Assembly (NCBI RefSeq): GCF_963678635.1
Contig: NC_087062.1
Location: 90,371,845-90,435,844 of the forward strand
Source of the DNA: Symsagittifera roscoffensis
Lineage: Eukaryota; Xenacoelomorpha; Acoela; Convolutidae
Direction: 5' to 3'
DNA length: 64,000 nucleotides
In this document: in pieces, positions 60,421 to 64,000 of the stretch
Layout of the letters: each line of letters starts with the position of its first letter
Position numbering within the stretch: position 1 is the stretch's first letter
Translations under genes and position numbers: made by a program
The notes under the pieces: generated by a model
The model's input: the letters and a program-made list of their open reading frames with translations, nothing else
Database searches by the model: none
What the model was told of the DNA's origin: nothing

Positions 60421-60731
60421 TGACTTGCTGTGTGATAAAGCTTTCCACAGATGTCGCAGCGTTTTGCTGGTGATCGAACCCTTGGTGCAAAAGGTCCACC
60501 GGGAAATTGAATTTCAGCTTGCGCTGTCTGATTTCCAGTGAAGTGTTGTTGTTGTTGCAGGTAGTTCGCGTTTGGCTGTACCTGTGTTGGTTGGATTTGC
60601 ACTATCGGTTGATTTTTTTGCATATTTTGGTACTGTTGGTATAGGTACCATGGAGGATATTGCTGAGGTGCAATTGGTCCCGTATTTTGGAAATTAGGCT
60701 GATTATTGCTAATCCAAATTGATTTTGCCAA
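60351..60731 (-). CDS. element C nucleocapsid piece with CCHC knuckle
   Basis: 126 codons, Gln/Pro/Asn-rich, with one perfect CX2CX4HX4C knuckle, CDICGKLYHTASQC (about residues 91-104). It overlaps the gag frame at one end and the protease frame at the other, each in a different phase, so it is the middle part of a polyprotein separated by indels or frameshift sites. Confidence 0.7.
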   Translation of the reverse strand: MAKSIWISNNQPNFQNTGPIAPQQYPPWYLYQQYQNMQKNQPIVQIQPTQVQPNANYLQQQQHFTGNQTAQAEIQFPGGPFAPRVRSPAKRCDICGKLYHTASQCWWRQKPQGQDATLMFPNEPKN

Positions 60732-61642
60732 TTATTTATGTTTTTCCCTTTCCTGCCACTTTGTTGCTGTCCAGGCAAGTTATTTTGATTTTGATTACCA
60801 CTAAACTGACCATTTTGGTTGGTGTTGTTCTTGTTTTGTTGAAAAGGCGGATTCGATTGTTTCTTTGACTGCTCAGCTATTTGTGATCTCATTTCGTTGA
60901 TCTGCTTCTCAATTTGTTCCTGATTTATGGACAATTTTGTGAGAGCACTGATTAAATTTTCTGAGACTCTGTCATTTACTTCATTAAATCCGTCTTCCGG
61001 GTAATCTTCTTTTCGGCATACTTCTCGAATCATGATTTGCTTCTTTGTCAAATTACACAATTCTTGGACAGTAGTTGCTTGTGGTTGCTCCATCAAATTT
61101 GGTAGCAGCCAGTTTGGCATTCCTTTTATGAACAATCGTCTAATTTGTTCATTGCGATTATCATTTACTGCATCTATTCTTTCTTGTCTTTGTGCAGTTT
61201 CTCGATGAAATCTCGCCGTGTCTGCTACTAATGGTGCTCCATTTAATGCAACATCGATTGGTTCGACAGCTGGCAAATCTGGCGTTGGATACGCTCGTTG
61301 CGCTTTATTCGTCAAGTTCACCAAGAAGTTCTCGGGTGGATCGGTTTTAGAGTCGTACCGGAGCTGTTCTAACTTCAGTACGTGGACTTCCTGCAGCTGC
61401 GGATTATAAAAGTGATCCCTTAGAGCTGTGAGGCTGTTCTCCACGTTCGCTCTGATTGCTTCTGGCAGCGTCTGGGAAAACCGTAGTGCCGCTTCTCGTA
61501 GATGTAGTTGTAAGAAGTTCGCTTGTTGGCCAGGGTCGATTCCCGCTACTCCGATGTATCCTCGGAACAATTGCTCAAACTGCTGAAAGTCATCTGTTTC
61601 CGTTCCTCTGTAAGGTTCGACCGAAATTTGCGCGTGTGCCAT
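60602..61642 (-). CDS. gag: element C gag (capsid)
   Basis: 346 codons from an ATG (MAHAQISVEPYRGTE). The capsid region has FEQLFRGYI, a LHLREAALRF helix and the major-homology-like stretch VLKLEQLRYDSKTDPPENF, typical of Ty3/gypsy gag proteins. The C-terminal third is Asn/Gln-rich. It would form the virus-like particle. The reading frame is uninterrupted. Confidence 0.8.
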   Translation of the reverse strand: MAHAQISVEPYRGTETDDFQQFEQLFRGYIGVAGIDPGQQANFLQLHLREAALRFSQTLPEAIRANVENSLTALRDHFYNPQLQEVHVLKLEQLRYDSKTDPPENFLVNLTNKAQRAYPTPDLPAVEPIDVALNGAPLVADTARFHRETAQRQERIDAVNDNRNEQIRRLFIKGMPNWLLPNLMEQPQATTVQELCNLTKKQIMIREVCRKEDYPEDGFNEVNDRVSENLISALTKLSINQEQIEKQINEMRSQIAEQSKKQSNPPFQQNKNNTNQNGQFSGNQNQNNLPGQQQSGRKGKNINNWQNQFGLAIISLISKIRDQLHLSNILHGTYTNSTKICKKINR

Positions 61643-62272
61643 CTTATTACAGTTGAATGAATATCAAGTTTATGAAACAGTTGATGATAAAGCACAGCAC
61701 TTAGTCGATTTAAGGGGAACACAAGAAAATTTTGCTAGACTTTCGCAATTTTGGATTATTCATACTTTATGCAGCTTTTGCTATGCTGTTTTTGGTTATT
61801 ATTGCCATCAGGTTTGCTAATATTTCCGTTACTTCACTTTTTTGTGGTTGGGGAACTTATTAGTTACAATATCAATTTACTGCAATTGAGAGTTTTGAGT
61901 TTATCTGTTTTACTAACTGTTTTGGCGTTGAAAACCTTTCATCTACTTCCTTTTCTGCCTTGTCAGAAGCTCACTTGACATACCATCTGACTGGAGCCAA
62001 AAGTAGAGAAGTTGTAGGACACAATCCACATATCTGCTTCTGTAGATTGAGGAAGTTGTCAACCCAGAGATGTTGAAAAGTTATGAGTGTCTTCTTTTCC
62101 TTTCTTTCTCAGTTAGTTGTTCAATGAATGTTGCTCTGCCGCCAACATCTGAGCATTGCTGTGCTGATCAAGCTGTTTTTCGCTGTTCTGCGTCAGCAAA
62201 GTTGTTGTCACTTTCTGCTCGAATTATGATGTTTGGAATTGCCGATGACTGTTTTGAATCCAGAAGTAGAAA
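61643..62272 (-). other. element C untranslated leader
   Basis: About 630 bp between the primer-site candidate and gag. Only a short opposite-strand frame (61,751-61,978) without recognisable content. Confidence 0.55.
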
Positions 62273-62290
62273 TTCCCGCGAAAGTCACCA
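62273..62290 (-). other. element C primer-binding-site candidate
   Basis: Minus-strand TGGTGACTTTCGCGGG directly adjoins the 5' LTR. The TGG matches the tRNA CCA end. The tRNA species is not certain, with the first seven bases like those used by tRNA-Trp-primed elements. Confidence 0.5.
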
Positions 62291-62716
62291 TATAATATAC
62301 CGTATCTGGCGGATGGATAATACGGATATATTGTCGTTTAGTGTAATGCGAGCTGTTCAATTGGTAATTTCATTTAGCGCTACTGGCTATCAATTGTATT
62401 TAGATTGGATTCAATATTTTAGATATGTCTCGAGCGGTTAAGACCTATCTTGCTTTAAAGGATGCTGGTTCCGATTCCTAGCTTCTGATATCTCGCAAGC
62501 CGATCGGCGCAAATAAGAATTTTTTATTCAGTTGATTTGTCTCCAATTGATTTCTAGCTCGATATACGATTCCAATGATTGGTATTAATTACCATCAATG
62601 TTTACATAGTTAAATAAATATATGATGCAGCTCTATTTTATCATCAAGGTGAATTATGTAATCTATTCGGTTCAAATGATTAATTAGAATGAATGACATC
62701 ATGAAGGGATGTCACA
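62291..62716 (-). repeat. 5' LTR of element C
   Basis: 426 bp, the partner of 57,955-58,393. Followed on the right by the target duplication atcat. Confidence 0.85.
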
Positions 62717-62721
62717 ATCAT

Positions 62722-63229
62722 ATACTAATTTGGTAATTATGAAAACTTGTTTTAAGCACTAAGTTTTGTTAGCCCTTTGCTTTGCGTCTAAAATGCGTCT
62801 AAAGTTACACTTCCAAAGTTTTACCTTAAATTTCCCTTACAGTTTTCAAAAAAGTCATTTTTCATATTTTTCGGTCTTTTTGAGTAAATTGGCTCTTTTC
62901 CATCTGTTTATTGGCTATGCTGTGTTTGTGTCTGCCAAGCCAGCGTCTGTCGAAATTTGTTGAGGTTGGTTTGAAAATAGGATCGTTTTAAGCTCTACAC
63001 TTTTTATAACCTGACAATAGGGGTTATGTTTGTGCCTTTTTGCTGGCAGCGAGTACTAATATTGCTGATTGCTATACCGTTTCATTGTCAAGGTCAACGA
63101 AGAGTTATTACTAACTGATTACCAATTGTTTGCTTAATGGCATCAAATTGAGCTGAACAATATCTTTAAATTTCAGAAACCATGCTATAGTTGTTGTAAC
63201 CTGGTGTCTGCTCGTGATTATTACTTAAA
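62722..63229 (+). other. upstream region of the SLC25A17-like gene
   Basis: About 510 bp between element C and the start codon. It must contain the promoter or the end of an upstream intron, but I see no clear TATA box. Element C therefore inserted about 0.5 kb upstream of this gene. Confidence 0.5.
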
Positions 63230-64000
63230 ATGGGTTCAATGGGAAACTTAACGTCTGTGCTTCTTTCGTATGAAAATTTGATTCACGCTGTTTCGGGTGC
63301 AGCTGGATCAACCGTCGCACTATCTATCTTCTATCCTCTCGACGTCATCAGAACCTATCAACAGGTGACGTCAGAGAAAACTGAAGAACGAAGATCGCCG
63401 TCACCTCGCAGAAACGATTCAAAGAAAAGGTCCAACCAAGTGAGCAGTGCCTGGATAGAAGTGGCCAAAGATATTGTTGCCAAAGGAGGTTTGGGAGCTC
63501 TTTATAATGGCATGGGCGCAGTAAACAAAAGCGTGTGTGTATCTAATTTTGTCTACTTTTACGTTTACCATGCTTTGAAAAAGCTAGCTCAAACCCACGG
63601 TTTCACACAGAAACCTGTTTTGAATTTGGTTCTGGGGATGCTCGCAGGAACTGTGAACGTCCTAGCTACTACGCCTCTGTGGGTGGCTAATACTAGAATA
63701 AAGCTGCAAGGAACGAAAACAGACGAATCAGAGAATGCTGAAACTCTACAGAAAACATTCTATAAAGGTCTAATTGATTGTATGGTAAAAATAGCGAAAG
63801 AAGAAGGCGTAAGGGCACTGTGGTCGGGGACGTTGCCTTCGCTTATTTTGGTCTTCAACCCTGCGATTCATTGGGCTGTTTACGAAACTCTCAAGTCAAA
63901 TATGAGCAACAAGACAGGGTTTTTGAACAGTGCTTTGTATTTGTTCTTGATAAGTGCTATGGCTAAATGTGTAGCTTCTATCACTACATATCCTTTGCAG
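63230..64000 (+). CDS. SLC25A17: SLC25A17-type peroxisomal adenine nucleotide carrier (partial)
   Basis: 257 codons open from ATG to the window edge, without an intron so far. It belongs to the mitochondrial carrier family, six membrane helices in three repeats. Repeat 1 has the signature PLDVIRTYQQ, repeat 2 TTPLWVANTRIKLQG, and repeat 3 begins TTYPLQ at the edge. The sequence PLWVANTR is characteristic of the peroxisomal carrier PMP34/SLC25A17, which exchanges ATP and cofactors such as CoA or FAD across the peroxisomal membrane. Between helices 1 and 2 is a Ser/Arg/Lys-rich loop of about 30 residues (SPSPRRNDSKKR). Two Met codons (1 and 4) are possible starts. The missing part should encode about 50-60 residues. 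The end at CAG could also be an exon border. Confidence 0.85.
   Translation, partial: MGSMGNLTSVLLSYENLIHAVSGAAGSTVALSIFYPLDVIRTYQQVTSEKTEERRSPSPRRNDSKKRSNQVSSAWIEVAKDIVAKGGLGALYNGMGAVNKSVCVSNFVYFYVYHALKKLAQTHGFTQKPVLNLVLGMLAGTVNVLATTPLWVANTRIKLQGTKTDESENAETLQKTFYKGLIDCMVKIAKEEGVRALWSGTLPSLILVFNPAIHWAVYETLKSNMSNKTGFLNSALYLFLISAMAKCVASITTYPLQ

Larger units (their letters stand above)
57950..62721 (-). mobile_element. LTR retrotransposon with gag and protease only (element C)
   Basis: Direct repeats at 57,955-58,393 and 62,291-62,716 are flanked by the 5-bp duplication atcat (57,950-57,954 and 62,717-62,721), proof of a normal integration. On the minus strand a TGG-initiated primer-site candidate directly adjoins the 5' LTR, then follow leader, gag, a CCHC knuckle and a protease. 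RT, RNase H and integrase are absent: about 1 kb without recognisable pol lies between the protease frame and the 3' LTR. It is unrelated to element B in sequence. It would depend on enzymes from a full-length relative. Confidence 0.85.

Overview
The window is nuclear DNA of an invertebrate animal. It contains an intron-split plasma-membrane syntaxin gene (48.5-57.0 kb, + strand), the 5' part of a peroxisomal SLC25A17-type carrier gene (63.2 kb to the window edge, + strand), and a dense load of retroelements. I cannot name the species from the sequence.

Region 1 (1-15.8 kb): eight head-to-tail, mutually very similar and all dead fragments of a Ty3/gypsy-type pol gene (protease tail, RT, RNase H, in two units integrase). 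Seven are preceded by the same ~220-bp AT-rich spacer. They share the same disabling lesions, so the array grew by DNA-level duplication and not by retrotransposition. Region 2 (15.8-23.2 kb): the last pol fragment runs into a heavily decayed relative of the accessory region of the next element.

Region 3 (23,235-47,173): a giant LTR retroelement of about 23.9 kb, called element B here. Its two ~1.1-kb LTRs are almost identical. Inside, in order, are a 2.1-kb leader with a 14-bp minisatellite, gag, a two-knuckle nucleocapsid, protease, RT, RNase H and integrase, a divergent macro-domain-like reading frame, and then about 10 kb of additional + strand reading frames. The first of these encodes a coiled coil followed by an SGNH (GDSL) hydrolase with all catalytic blocks, then a second GDSL-like segment. 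The remaining frames match nothing I recognise. The same modules occur in the same order in the decayed relative of region 2, which argues that this long accessory region is a real, inherited part of the element lineage. Several frameshifts and stops interrupt element B, and the second catalytic Asp of its integrase is Glu.

Region 4 (47.2-57.5 kb): the syntaxin gene with seven coding exons, including an 18-bp microexon. Its introns hold a decayed Penelope-like RT (antisense), a tRNA-derived SINE-like sequence and a fold-back element. Region 5 (57,950-62,721): a second, smaller LTR element on the minus strand (element C), with a 5-bp target duplication, gag, zinc knuckle and protease but no RT or integrase. 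Region 6: the SLC25A17-like gene, open to the window end.

Functionally, the two host genes are ordinary housekeeping or secretory genes. The unusual biology is the SGNH- and macro-bearing giant retroelement lineage and the higher-order array of dead pol fragments beside it.
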